Origin: Euonymus europaeus
Lineage: Eukaryota > Streptophyta > Magnoliopsida > Celastrales > Celastraceae
Direction: 5' to 3'
Assembly (NCBI GenBank): GCA_963580455.1
Contig: OY756967.1
Location: 5,726,501 to 5,790,500 of the forward strand
DNA length: 64,000 bases
Each line of letters opens with the position of its first letter. The first letter of the stretch is position 1. A model generated the notes under the pieces. The model had not been told where the DNA came from. It worked only from the letters and a program-made list of their open reading frames with translations, and did not search any database. Positions 32,213-46,900 of the stretch are shown piece after piece. The position numbers and the translations under genes were made by a program.

Positions 32213-34860
32213 TACTCATGGCCTTCTTACAAAATAATGAAAATATATTAATTTCATTATGGCCTGGACATGGGTCAAGTTGGTTGATTATCGGTCAATA
32301 ATGCAATTGATCTGACCAACCAACTATGCCTAATTTTGAAAACCATTATTCACCCAACCATTGTGCGTCGGTTGTCGATTGACAATTGACAAAGTAAGAG
32401 AACAGCTGAGCTTTTCAAATAAAATATGGACCGATGGTGCTCCAACAATCTCTTGTACATAAAATACTATTGCATGAGCAAAAAGTTTGGTACTTTCAAT
32501 AAGTTACAATATCACATATCGTAAGAATACAAATAAAAACATAGTAAAATAGTCTATAAAATTACAAAAACACAAACACTAATTACCAATGTCGGGTTAC
32601 AGGGTGTAATCCAGTTTGAACTTGATAACTTGGTGGCCGAAATCCAAAAATCTAGAATATATTTAATATGAATACTGATCAAGCCATTGATATCTTAGCA
32701 ATTATAAAACTTGGCCTAACTTGACCTAATAACCTTTGACCTAGCCCGATGTACAGCCTTAGGCCTCTAACTGTAGCACAAAAATTACTACGTAAAAGGT
32801 TGAATAACTTAAGAATCATTTTTTATCATGAATTGATAAGCTTATAAGTTTGCCTTTAGTAGCCCAAAAGTCAACCCTACGATTGCTTAGACCCCCCCAC
32901 TTAGAACTCACAAGTCACCAAAGAGGAAAAAAAATAATTGGGATTCCAAAATATGACACTCATTTAACAGGTTTAGGGGAGCCCCAATGCATTGATCTTT
33001 TTAGTAGTACATATTTGCATTATTAAATACACTTTGTGGATCGTACAATAAGTATATTTTTTCTCTCTATTTTCAATCTACGATAATAAAGTGCACTGAT
33101 AAATGCATTGCACTAGTCCTTCTCTCTTCCCATATTTAACGTCCAATCAATGTAAAGTGTTGGATGTCAAGCAGACCCTATGATTTGGTTTGGTAGAGCA
33201 GTTGTAAAGGAGCATAAATACTAGCATTTAAGCTCTATTAAAAATATTATTTTTAATACTAGCATAAATGCTCTCTAAAATGTTAGGATTATTTGATTTA
33301 ATTTTTGCAGGTATCATTTATGCTTTTCAAAATGTTATGAGAAATTATACATAAACAAAAGAGATTTAGACATTGAATAGTATTAAATGAATTTTCAATT
33401 TAGAGATTTTTTAATATTAAAAACTATTTACATATATTTGAAGAAAATATAAATATATACAAAAAGTGATGATGATGGGTTACATGTGCAGGTGAAATTT
33501 CCTAACCCTAAGCACGACGGACACCGGAGAAGATGATGATCGACCTCGTAGTCTTAAGTGCAATTGAAAGGGGATCGCGACTTTGGGATACATACTTGCT
33601 AAGTCCGTGTTCTTAATTGTGGACTTTTTTAATAAAAAAAATCAAATTCCCCAAAATATTATATTATAATTAAATAACGAAGCTAAAAAGGTTCTTTTTC
33701 TTTTTTGAGCTCTAGACATATGTTTATGAGACATCCTCTCTGGCTCTGCTTATTAAAATATATTTAGGTTGCAAAACAAGTAAACAAGACAAGCTAAATA
33801 TACCAAAACAATAAAATCAAAAAATCAAAAACACTTCAAACATTCCAGACATTCAGTAGGCAGAAGTAGTAAATCATACCGCATCCATACTTCATCAGTT
33901 CATCACTTATCCTTCCTCTAATCACTTAATCGAGAATTCCTTTAAAGTAAAGTCTAATAACCTAATCAGTATCTGTCTCGATTTCAACTTCCAAGTCTTA
34001 TTTACTTTTAATTTTTTTAAAAAAAATATATATATGGGCTCTATCATACTTGGGCGCAAGACAATTGCTTGCTCTGCCTTCCCCCCCGTCCAATTTAGAT
34101 ATTGTTATTGGCTTAATGGAGAAATGTGCATTTTCCCCCTATTTTATATATAGCCAAACTCACGCACTTTCTTTGTAATCAACAAATGCAATTTCATATT
34201 GTAATTATATTTTGATCTATGCATTCATACAAATATACAGTGATAACGTAATGTTATAAATTAAATAAAAATTAAAAATATAAATGCAATAATAAACATA
34301 ATAATTAAAATTATGAGCCACTCCAAGGGCAAGTGTACAACTAGTGGAACATAACACTTAAATCAAAAAATAATAATTCAATAACAATTTGTATACTCTA
34401 AATAAATTAATAAAATATTTTACATTGGTTGAATTTGAATATATAATTTTTTTAAAATCTAGTATACATTTTAAAAGATAAGAGAACAAATGTGTGTGAA
34501 AAAAACAGTAACGATATGAAAATTTGAGAAAACTTTTTAATATAAATGTCTGGAGCCTGCTAGACTGAGAAAAAAATCGTAGAAGGTGTAATATGCTCTA
34601 CCAAAAACTCACTTAATGGAGCCTTGGATGTGCACATCGCAAAACGGCATAGTTAGGTTAAATAATGTTTGGTAGTTAGGTTAAATAATGTTTGGTAGAG
34701 AGTATGTGTGATAGAGTATAAATTATCGTAAAACGTAAAAATTGAGAGTGTCTGAGAATATATCTGATTAAATTAGCTTATAGTCTATACCAAACATATA
34801 CGAAGTGGTTATTATCAATTATTAATTATGATAATATTACAAAAACCTTTCCTAATAAAA
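32213..34860. other. AT-rich intergenic stretch left of RFC3
   Basis: No gene supported. A segment at 32268-32345 (GGACATGGGTCA...GACCAACCAACT) recurs in diverged form at 54588-54640. Confidence 0.45.
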
Positions 34861-34877
34861 ACTAAAAAGGAGTATGC

Positions 34878-34885
34878 TTGGCGCC
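34878..34885. promoter_or_regulatory. E2F-like site upstream of RFC3
   Basis: TTGGCGCC, fitting the TTSSCGSS core of E2F sites, 105 bp before the ATG. A second GGCGCAAA-like word lies near 34928. S-phase control by E2F is usual for clamp-loader genes; here it is inferred. Confidence 0.45.
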
Positions 34886-34989
34886 ATTGTACACTTGCTA
34901 CCCAGAAACCCTCGTTCTCCTCTGTCTGGCGCAAATCACTTTTAACACTTGAGACGGAAAGGCGGGGAGAGATTGAAAGCGCGCTTAAA

Positions 34990-37900
34990 ATGACGGAGGT
35001 CATAATGCTAATGGATATCGACGGTGAAGATGATCATTCTCTTAAGCCAAACGAAAAGGGCAAAAACGTCGTCGTAGCCGGCACCCCACCAGTCCCCAAA
35101 GCCACTCCGTGGGTCGAGAAGTACCGCCCTCAGTCACTTGCTGATGTTGCCGCCCATCGCGACATTATTGACACTAGTAATCATCTGTTGCTCCTTAACT
35201 CTCTCCTTAGGGTTTATGCACTTTTGAATTATTTTTTTTACGATTTCTGGCTGTTCCCGAGAAACTGTAGTTATTAACAAAAGAACAGAACGGTAGTGGA
35301 AGATATGGAATTATGGGTTTTTAAATTTCTCCTCCGTTGGAAATTAATTCTTCGCCTTCTGATGGAAAATTTGAAATATTAGAATGTTCAAATTGAGACT
35401 GGTAAGTTTGAATGTCAGTGCAAGGTTACTCTTACTCATATTATCTGTTTTATCGGTCAAGGAAAACAATGGAAATAAAGAAATAAGGAATTTGAACTGA
35501 AGCCTCTTTGTACATATCACATTTTCTGTTTCTCAAACTGTTGTTTTTTCTTCTTTGAAAAAAATAGTTGATAGGCTGACTAGCGAAAACAGATTGCCTC
35601 ATCTATTATTATATGGACCTCCCGGAACGGGTAAAACATCAACCATTCTGGCTGTGGCACGCAAGCTTTATGGACCTCAGTTCCATAATATGATACTGGA
35701 GATGAATGCATCAGACGACAGGGGAATTGATGTTGTGCGGCAACAGATTCAGGATTTTGCTAGCACTCAGAGTTTCTCATTTGGGTAATCTTTAATTATG
35801 TGCAGGCATTATGCTATAACATATTAACATGGAATAATTCTTGCTCTCAGTCACTTGGTATTGTTTGTTTTGAATATTTGTATTCATGATTGACATTGCC
35901 TTACTAGCTTGGAGTTCACAACTCCATACTCTGTACAATGCCTCATAATGGGCATAAGTTGGCAAGTGTTCATTTGTTGTACTGTCTCATTAACTTAATG
36001 CCAATCTTAGTGTGGCCCTTGAATAAACATGAGTTTCATCCTCCTTCTAGGATGATAGAATGTGCTCCAGTTTTACATGGTATTTATAGTACTTGTTTCA
36101 TTACATTCAACAGGGCCATAGAAGGAAATTTGAATCTTCACTTAACCATTGTACATCTGTTAATTCAGGGCAAGAGCCAAAGATTGATTATCAGATGTGG
36201 CTACCCTTGTTGCAATTATTGAACTGTTATCTTAAATTCTTAATGCTACACAAAATAGCATTGAACAAAAATCTGGATATTTTAAAATTTGTATTGAACC
36301 TATTGTGTCTTGTCTTTATAATAACTCTTGACTAGCAAGCTTGAAGGAAGGCTTACTGGGAGTAAGTGGAATAGAAGGCCCTCGGGGAGGTGTTAATCTA
36401 ACTTCCATTAGATAAATGTATGTAGATAAACAGTCTTTGTAATTGTTATGGCGGGGGGAACTTTAGAGTTTTTTGAAATGGAAAAATAAAGTTGGAACTT
36501 TGGATGAAATTTTACTGCTAGTTTAATTAGTTTCATTTCTCGTAGTTTCTTATAATTGGTTGAGCCACCCTTAAGGCATGTTCATTGAAGTGTTTTCTTA
36601 TCGATCAAGAAAAAAGTTTATCTTTACACTACTTATAATATGTCTTAAGGACATCTATATGTTTATTGTCAAATATATTCTTGGAGGTGCTAGAGCCTTT
36701 TTCAATGTGCGATTCATAGAAAGTTAGAGAGTATAATGTGGGGAAAACAATTTTTCACGTGAAACACAAAGTGTTAATTTTGTGAGTTCAATACAAATTG
36801 AATTCACAAAATTAACACTTTTGGATTGTTTGGCATCCATGCAGTGATTCTTTGTTTCTCGATTTCACTTCACATATTTGAATATTCAATGTTATGTCCA
36901 TTACAATTCGACAAGCTTCGTGCAGCTGGTGGTTGATTTGCTAGTAAACAGTGTAGCTCCTTTTTGTCTTTACAGCGTTAAGTCATCTGTAAAGTTGGTT
37001 TTATTAGACGAGTCAGATGCCATGACAAAGGATGCACAATTTGCATTGCGTAGAGGTACCATTTGTCCCCCGTCCCCCTTCTCTTTCAGCTCTATTGACT
37101 CCTATCTTATACGAATTGCTATAATGGTGCAGTGATCGAGAAGTACACAAAGAATACTAGGTTTGCACTTATCTGTAATCATGTCAACAAGATCATTCCA
37201 GCCTTGCAGTCTAGGTGCACACGATTTCGTTTTGCTCCTCTTGACGCTATTCATGTTACTGAGAGACTCAAACATGTCATTACAGAGGAGAGGTGGGTAC
37301 CTTATTTTCTCTTTTTTTCTTGCCTGTGGAGTTGTTTAGCTTTGTGGTCGGATGAATTTTCGTTGAATTTGATGTATCTTTTTTTGTCTTTTATATGATG
37401 TTTTATACTGGAACTTGTAAAATAAGGAAGAAGAAGAAGAAGCTAGGGTTGAAACTTGAAACGTATGTTTCTGTGTTTTCAATAACACACCAACATACTT
37501 CTTTATTAACAATAACGGTTACAGCATGGCGTACTATAGGCACACCTATAGGAGAATATACACATAGAATAATAGTATATAGACTAATAATAGATTAACA
37601 CCCCCCCTCAAGCTGGAGCATAAATATCACGCATGCCCAGCTTGTTACAAATGTATTGAACACGGGACCTAGGTAATGGTTTTGTGAGGACGTCTGCTAA
37701 TTGTTCACAAGAACGAACAGAACCAAACTTAAGAATTTTCTTCCGAAAAGCATGACGAATAAAGTGACAGTCGAACTCAATATGTTTGGTTCGCTCATGA
37801 TACACAGGATTGGTAGCAATATAAATGGCAGACTGATTATCACACCATAGCTCAATGGGTCCACCAGGTGACTCGCCTATCTCAGTTAATAATTCTCGAA

Positions 37901-40900
37901 GCCACATAATTTCCATAGCAACGAGAGCCATTGCCCTGTATTCTGCTTCAGCACTTGAACGGGCAACTGCATCCTGTTTCTTACTTTTCCAAGCAATCAT
38001 GTTACCTCCCAAAAAGATGGCAAAACCAGAAGTAGATCGACGATCCGTAGGATTTCCGGCCCAATCAGCATCAGAATAAGCTTCTACAGATATATGACCA
38101 TGATCACTGAACTCTATTCCCTTGCCGGGATTAGACTGTAGATAGCGAAGAATACGAACAACAGCAGTCCAGTGAGAGATGCGAGGATTTGCCATAAATT
38201 GACTTACCACACTAACAGGAAAAGCAATATCAGGACGAGTCATCGTGGTCAAATAATTAAGTTTGCCCACAGTGCGACGATATCTATCAGGGTTTGGAAA
38301 CAGATCACCATCATCCGGTGTTAACTTCACACTGGGGTCCATGGGAGAGTCAGCTCCTTTTGCATGAAAGAGACCGGCATCCTGTAACAACTAACAAGTC
38401 CAAAACATATTTCCTCTGTGAAATGAATATTCCTTTCTTACAACGAGCCACTTCAATACCCAAGAAATATTTTAGGATCCCTAAGTCTTTAGTCTGGAAT
38501 TTGGATTGAAGAAACTGTTTGAGAGCAGATATACCCACAGTATCATCACCAGTAATGACAATATCATCCACATATACTACCAAAAGAATGCAACCATCAG
38601 AGGTACGTCGATGAAACACTGTATGATCTTTCTCAGATTGGTGCAGACCAAAGGCCATGACAACAGTACTAAAACGTCCAAACCAAGCTCGAGGAGATTG
38701 TTTGAGACCATATAAAGAACGGCGTAACCGACATACTTTGCCAGTCCCCCCCGGAGTAACAAAACCAGGAGGTTGCGCCATGTACACTTCTTCATCTAAA
38801 TCACCATGAAGGAAAGCATTCTTGACATCAAGCTGATACAGGGGCCATTGGCGGTTGACGGCCAAAGATAAAAAGAGACGAACCGAGGCCATTTTGGCAA
38901 CCGGAGAAAAAGTCTCAAAATAATCAAGACCATAAGTCTGAGCAAAGCCTTTAGCAACAAGACGAGCTTTTAAGCGGGCCAGAGTACCATCAGGATGCAG
39001 TTTGACAGTGTACACCCATTTGCAGCCAATGGCCTTTTTGGAAGGAGGTAGAGAAACCAAATCCCAAGTGCCATTCTGCTCAAGAGCAGTCATCTCATCA
39101 TGCATAGCATGACACCACCCAGGATGAGCAAGAGCATCAGAAACCGTGCGCGGAATAGCATGATCATCAATAGTGGAAATCGAAGCTTTCAGAGAGACAG
39201 AAAGACCATGAAAAGATGTGGTGTATAGAGGATGATCCCTGCAAGAACGATAAGGACGACAGGTAGCTACAGGAATATTTGAGGGTGAGAGTGTACTTAC
39301 TTGATCAATAGACGAGGTGACTGGTTCGGTAGAGACCTCTGGCATAGGAACTATCGATGTAGGAGGTGTGTCCATAGATGCTGGAGAAGGGTTAGTAGTA
39401 ACATGATATACCAAAAAATTATCATCACGAGAGACCAAATCAGGTGAAGAGACACGATGATCGGGAAACGAAGAAGACGGAAAAGGAAGAGATTCTTCAA
39501 AGGAAACATCAGAAGACACAATGAAACGGTGTAACTGGGGAGAAAAACAACGATAGCCCTTTTGAGTTTTAGAGTATCCGAGAAATAGACAACGTAATGT
39601 ACGAGCATCCAATTTAGTTTTGGAAGGACGGACATCCCGAACATAAGCAGTACACCCAGAAACACGTAAAGGTAAAGGAAAAAGACTCAGGTGCGGGGAC
39701 AATACAGAGAGAGGAACCTTACCCTCGAGAACCAAAGAAGGTAATCGGTTGATAAGATAGCAAGCAGTCAACAAAGCCTCACTCCAAAACAACTTAGGAA
39801 CCTGCATTTGAAACAATAAAGCACGAGCAGTATCTAAGAGGTGACGATGCTTACGCTCGGCCACACCATTTTGCTAAGGTGTATATGAACAAGAAGTTTG
39901 ATGAATTATGCCCTGTTGGCGAAGATAAGTAATCATAGATTGAGACAAATATTCACCACCATTATCACTGCGAAGAACTTGAACCTGTGTATGAAATTGA
40001 TTTTGAACTTCTAACACAAAGGTTTGGAAAAGAGATAACAACTCAGAACGAGAACGCATCATATAAATATACGTGACACGAGAGAAATCATCAATAAATG
40101 TCACATAATAGCGAAAACCCAAAACAGAAGTTACCGGACACGGACCCCAAATATCTGAATGAACTAGTGCAAAAGGAGCAGAAGCTCGAATATTCAAACG
40201 AAGAGGATAACTTACACGAGTATCCTTAGCAAAATGACAAGACTCACAAGATAACTTATTGAAAGAACGAAAAACAGGAAACAAACGTTGTAAAGTAGAT
40301 AAAGGTGGGTGTCCCAAACGAGAATGGATAGTCATGGGAAGGGTATCCATGGCAGCACACGTGGTTGGAGTATACTCATCCAACACATATAGTCCATTAG
40401 CAAAGTGACCTCTACTGATAGTCGTCCTCGTCGTAAGATCCTGAAAGACACAAGAGGTAGGAAAAAAGGTTACTGAACAGTGCAAATCCTTAGTAACTTG
40501 ACCAATAGACAACAAATTAAAAAGATTGTGGGGTGTATGAAGAACATTACGAAGATTTAAGGAGGAGGATAATTGAGCAGAACCACAACCAAGTACCGCC
40601 AATTTAGACCCATTAGCAACAGTAATTCCTTGATGATCAGGAGTTACTAAATAATCAGAGAGCATACCTGAAGCATTAGTCAAATGATGTGTGGAGCTTG
40701 AGTCAAGAACCCAGGTGCGGTTTGTGGCCAAGCAAGCATTGGAATTACCTGTAGCAGCGGAATAAAGTGAACTTCCAATTTGGTGCTGAGTATAACGGGC
40801 AAATTCCTCAGCTGTCATCTCCACAACATGTCGGCCAGGAGTACTAGACTCAGATACTGCTGCAGTGGCAACCGGTTTACCATGTAGTTTCCAACATTGA

Positions 40901-43900
40901 GGACGAATATGGCCAATCTCTCCACAATGATGACAAGTGCGTGACTCACGGTCACCAATATTGCGACCACGACCGCGGCCGCGACCACGACGACCACCAC
41001 CTCGAAATGCTATAAATGCCGAGTGATCACTGCTAGTAGAAGGAGCACTAGGTAGATCATCGCGTCGTATAGAACGACTCAGCCGGCGAAAAGTATCAGA
41101 TAAATTTGGAATTTCTTGCCCAGATAAAATTTGAGAACGAGCACTCTCCAAATCAGGGTGCAAACTGGAAAGAAAGCATACCACGACAATCTGCATTCGT
41201 TGCTCATTAAACTTGCTCACATTACTTGTAAATGGAAATAGTCGAGCAAATTCATCTGCCAAACTTTTGAATGTAGCAAAATGTTCTTGTAGAGTTTTGT
41301 CACCTTGCTTGGATCGAAACAGACCATTCATCACATCATATAATCGAGATAAGTCTTGAGAGGAAGAATAAGTATCTTCAATTGCGGTCCACAATTCTTT
41401 CACTGTATCTGCACTAGAAAACAACATTTTTACAGAACGATCCATAGAGTTCATAAGTTGACTGAAAATCCTGGCATCACGCATCACCCAACTTTTATAA
41501 CCAGCATTAGTAGTGGATGGAGGATCATCAGATAAGTGTCCATCCAATCCCATTCCTTGTAGAGCTTTTAAAACATTTTTTCGCCACAAGGAATAGGCGA
41601 TGATGCCATCAAGCTTCTCGTCAACCAGTCGAATAGAAGAGGTAAACACCTCTGTACGTTGGCCCGCAGGAGTTGAAGTGCCATCAATGTTACTTGATAC
41701 AGGGGTATCAATTGGTGATGCCATGGTGCAAGTTACAATAAAACACCAACACAAACTTACAGCGGTGATACTAAATAGATTCAATGCCACCACGCAAGGT
41801 CAAATCAGATCTCCAGTTCACAAAATAGAAAAACACAGGTTCATAAACTTACAGCGGTTCAACAGAAATGATTGGATCCAGACCCAGAACTCATACCCAA
41901 AATGGAAAATGGAAAATTGAGTGACCAGCTGCCTCCCAATTAAAAACCCGAAGGTCCTGCAGCCTCCGCTGCCTCCCAAATGAAAACCGAAGGTCCTGCA
42001 GCCTTCCAACCAGCAAAGGATCACCGGCAGTCACATACGTGACGAACGCCAGCTCCACCATGGCTGAACATCACCTGGCAGACGCAGGCAGATCGATCGT
42101 CGACCTGGAAACAGAGTTGACCAGATCAAACAGACTTCACCAGATCGACCAAGCCACAGAGAATCACTGAAAAACAGATCGATCAAACCACAGAGAGCTA
42201 CTGGAGGCAAGAGAACCACCGGAACCAGAAGTAGGCGAGCGCTACACCATCGCGCTACACCATCGGAAGCAGGCAGATCGATCGTCGTGGGCGAGCGCTA
42301 CACCATCGCGCTACTCCCTCGGCGATTGCGACCAGACTGGTACCAACTTCAAGCGGAGCAGAGCAAGGAAACCAAACAGGTGAGCAGAGGAAGCATGATC
42401 GACAAGCACCAGTGAGGAAACAGAGAAGGGCTTGACGCCAAAGAAGATGAACGGCGGCAGTGGCAGTTAGGCTCCGATACCATGTAAAATAAGGAAGAAG
42501 AAGAAGAAGCTAGGGTTGAAACTTGAAACGTATGTTTCTGTGTTTTCAATAACACACCAACATACTTCTTTATTAACAATAACGGTTACAGCATGGCGTA
42601 CTATAGGCACACCTATAGGAGAATATACACATAGAATAATAGTATATAGACTAATAATAGATTAACAGAACTTAGGTAGGATAATCATTTCCTGAACTTA
42701 TAGTTGAACCTGTATTGATCTAGCATATTTGACAACCTCATATGTTTGAACCGGAATTCGCTGCATATTTGTAGTTTTATTTTTTTATATATTTTTTTTG
42801 TCCTTGAAATCACACTTAACTGGAATCTTAGCTTGTGTTAAAACACTTCAGGATATTCCAGTCAAATATAGTTCTTTTACCTAGCTCACCTGCTGCTCTT
42901 TATTGTTGCTTGCTGAAGGAGAAGAGTATATTATGTGTGAACGCTTCACGAATGTTTGAAAGTTACTTGCCCATGTTTCATGTTTGAAAAGGAAAAATAA
43001 ATTGAGAAATTACTTTGGAAAAGGCAAATTAAGCTTTGGAGACTCAATGGGTTGAGGACTTTGGCAAGAGTACTTGTTGAGTCATTGTATTACTCATGCG
43101 GTAACAACATCACAATAGTTTGAATTAATATGGATGAACTTTGCCTGCTCAGTATGTTGGATGTTTTCTGGTATTGTTTTTCTCTTGTGCAGTATTTCTA
43201 CAAAATATTAATGAAAATTGGACTATAGTTATTGTCCTGTAACTATAGCTTTGTAACTTGGGTAATGAGTCACAAACTATTGGTACTTATTCTTTCTGCA
43301 TTGCACTAGGCTTGATGTATCTGAGAGTGGCTTGACAGCAGTTGTGCGACTTAGCAATGGAGACATGAGGAAGGCACTGAACATTTTGCAGGTTTGGTGT
43401 TTGCTTACCCATAATGGTTTTATGACAGTGGTAGTTTATGAGAATATACCCTGGTTACAGGGTGTACCTAATACTCCAGTTATTAGTTCTGAGTTGTTAT
43501 CGGTCATTAGCACTGTTCTACATTTTTTTACTGAATTATGCCCAATCACAATTGGATTGAAACCTCTATATTTTTGCACCATCCAATTCTGCATCTAAAG
43601 GTTTGGATGTGAGCCACATCATCAGATTTGAATTTTGAATCATGGATGGGAAAGAGCTTTTCAAGCATTAAGCATTTACCATGAAATTGTGAGGAATTGG
43701 TGACAAGATTGTAGGGGATCAAAATCCATCACAATCTCCTCTATTGCCAGGGACATCTTTTGTTCCATGATAGTTGTGCTGTTTAATTATTTATTTTTCC
43801 ATTTATATGGTTTTGAGTTGGGGATGGAATGGAGGTTGTAGAAATTGAAATGTTACGAATTTCTGATTTTCTGTTTTAGCTCAAGTGATGTGGTGCAAGT

Positions 43901-46900
43901 AGTGGTTTGGTTGGAAAAAACTCAATATATTTTGAAGGATAAAATAAACGGATGATTAGTTTATTGTTTGAATTTTGGTACAGGGTTTGCATGAGTTGGT
44001 GTGAGTAAACTCTTCGAAATGGGAGACCCTAGTTTGAGTCTCAGTAGAAAGACAAAGCCCATGGTTTTGCTAATGATTCGAGGGGCCACTTCATATGGCT
44101 GGGTTTACCTGTGCAAAGCTCTTAGTTACCCCTGTTTTAAATTTTTTGTTGAATTCTGTTGACTGGGGATGTGATCTTTAGAATGCCAAAGGAACTTGCT
44201 GATAGGTTGCATGTAAATGGTATTTTCAAATGCTTTTGAAATCTTGCAGACTAAAAATTTATTTGTATCTGTAAAGTCTCACCCAGGTGTGCCGCTCGCC
44301 TGCAGGCACATACTAATACAAGAAAAGAGACTTTCTTATCTTCTCTTTTCAGTTTTCATCCCAAACTTGGTTTCACCTTCTTCATGTTCTCCCATCTAAT
44401 GTTATATTCATCTAGTAAATGATGGTGACTGTTTCTTTGACATTGAATTTGGGGGCTAGGTTCCAATTCCTCTCTGTCTTGACTTTATAATGCAGATGGT
44501 TGTTGACTAAGATAAGCATTCATAAAACGTATTATCCACATCTTATTGAGCTGGCTAGTGCCTCAGCCCAGTATTGTCACCAGGCGCACAAGCACACCTG
44601 GAAAGGTGAGGCGCACCCTTACCTGACTTCCGTAAGGTGCATGCCTGAGACCAGGCACAAGTGCTTAGGGAGCATGCCTGGCCATAAAAGATCAAGGATG
44701 GCAGTAAATAATTAAAAACCTGGTTTATTATTAATAGAAACAAAAGAAAGAACGAAAAAAACAACAGAACATCATGTATGTTACGCCTCTGCTAGCATGC
44801 TCGAATTAGGGTTTCAACTTCCAGTGTCATTGACAGTCGACTCCATCAGTCCATATATCATTCTTCGGTGAAGGGCAGAAGACCCCTCAACAATGTTGTT
44901 AAAGTCGACTCCATCTTCTACCTGGTAAGGTGTTGGTGCTCCATCTTATTGAAGACTCCATCTGATTGAGGGCTCTATCTTCCACCTGATATGTTATTGC
45001 TAACTATTCCAACTACTTTGTTTGTTTAGTCGGGATTATTTAATATAATATGATTTTATTTTATTATTTGGTCATGAGTGCATGCTATCCCATGAACCAA
45101 GTGCTCTGTTTTGATTATTTGGTTATGATTTGTGAATTTATGTTTGAATTTCATATTGTGTTTCTTTGGTGCATTTAATTATTTAGTTTTTGATTAGAAT
45201 TTCATATTTTTTATCTTTCTTTAAACAAAAATTGTGCCTCGCTTTCGCTCGGGCATGCGCCTTGGGTGTTTGAGGGGTCTTGCACCTTTCGCCTTTAACT
45301 ACACTGCCTCAGCTGCTCAGCCTCTTGCTTTTCCTTAGAATGTTTTTGTAGAAGATATCCTCCTACTTTTTTTTTATATTTATCTGTTCTAGGAATAACC
45401 TTTCAAGGATGGAAATACACTATCATTTCCGACTCTAGTCTCCGATGTCCTGTTAATCCAATTATTGCCTCTGGTAAATCTGAGCCATTGCTTTACATTG
45501 CTGAATACTGCAGTCCACACACATGGCTTCTCAGCAGATTACAGAAGAAGCGGTATACTTATGTACTGGAAACCCGTTGCCCAAAGACATAGAGCAAATA
45601 TCTTACTGGCTTCTGAACGAATCATTTTCAGAGATTTTCAAGCGTATATGACCCTGTTCATTTTTTATTTGATTGTTGCTGTTCATTATTCTGATTTCCT
45701 TAATACTTATTCTGTTTTTGATGAACTCAGGGACATCAGAGATCAAGGCAAGGAAAGGATTGGCCTTGGTAGATATAGTAAGAGAAGTGACAATGTAAGT
45801 GCTATACACAGTTAAGATGTCTTTTTTATAGAAGTTTTGTTGTTTAATATTAACTCTGTTGCCTTTACGTGACAGGTTTGTTTTTAAAATAAAGATGCCA
45901 TCAAATGTTCGAGTTCAGTTGATCAATGATTTGGCAGACATAGAGTATGTTTCTGTCTGTTGTTCTGCTCTATACTTGTTATGATTACATGAATAGCTTG
46001 GCCCTTGTCTTCAAAATCATATGTGATAAAGGAACTTAAATACCACGTGCATGATAATGTTACTATAGATGGACACATGTACAAGGGAGAAGAAAATTTA
46101 GTAGATTTTGATTAATAATAGGGTCATTTTCTTTTTTGAGGGATGGGGGAATCGAACCTTGCACCTTGTACAATGTAAGGAGCTGGCCACCATTAGTCGT
46201 TATCATATTGTGTCTTACTGACCAGAATCCTGATGTGTTTGCATTTAAAATTGCTGAGTATTCTACTAGATTGAAAAATGATTAGAGTAGAAGCAAGTAA
46301 TAATTTGTATACACTGAGGTGTCCGTAACTGCAAAGGTACTATTACAGAGAGCTTCTTACATTTAGCTCACACCTATATATGCAATTGCTGACTGTCAAG
46401 TGTACAAACATTCACTAGATGAAGTACTCATGAAAATAATACGTAAATGGTTTAGCTATTTAAGTTCTCCAACATAACTTCCATAAAGTTAATGGTCATC
46501 AAAAAGTTCAAATACTCATAATATTCCAGCGTATTGATAGGTGCAAAATTGTTATCAGTATTCTGTATGATTCTATTTGTTTTTATGTCATTGATGTAGC
46601 GGATACTCCACCTAGATATTTAAATTGTAGTTCCTATTGTTTGCATGTATTATTATATCATTTGTATTGCAGTTAAAGATGTAAGAGTTGTTTTCCTATT
46701 TTTTGAATTCTTAATTTCCTTCATGCCAATTAGCTTTTAGATATTTGTTGGGTCGAGGCTCAATCTGCAGGCTATGGTGTTCTTTGTCTCAGTTACTCTT
46801 CCTTCTTAACTTGCTCTTTGGCTCAGTTAGCTTTTTCTTGCTCTAACCAAAAATAAAGAAGAAAACTATCATCACTGCAACTGCTATTTATTGTTGGTCT

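Larger units (their letters stand above)
37416..42667 (-). mobile_element. Copia-3, antisense in RFC3 intron 4, identical LTRs
   Basis: 5252 bp with a perfect GAACT target duplication (37411-37415 and 42668-42672). The LTRs (37416-37600 and 42483-42667) are 185 bp each and read as identical. Minus-strand primer site TGGTATCGGAGCC lies at about 42470-42482 and a polypurine tract of CTTGAGGGGGGG type at about 37601-37612. The gag-pol frame is interrupted by one stop and one 7-bp duplication. Very recent insertion. Confidence 0.97.

Noticed and set aside
42349..42579. 76-codon frame in the Copia-3 leader
   Set aside because: Overlaps the primer site and LTR; no homology seen.
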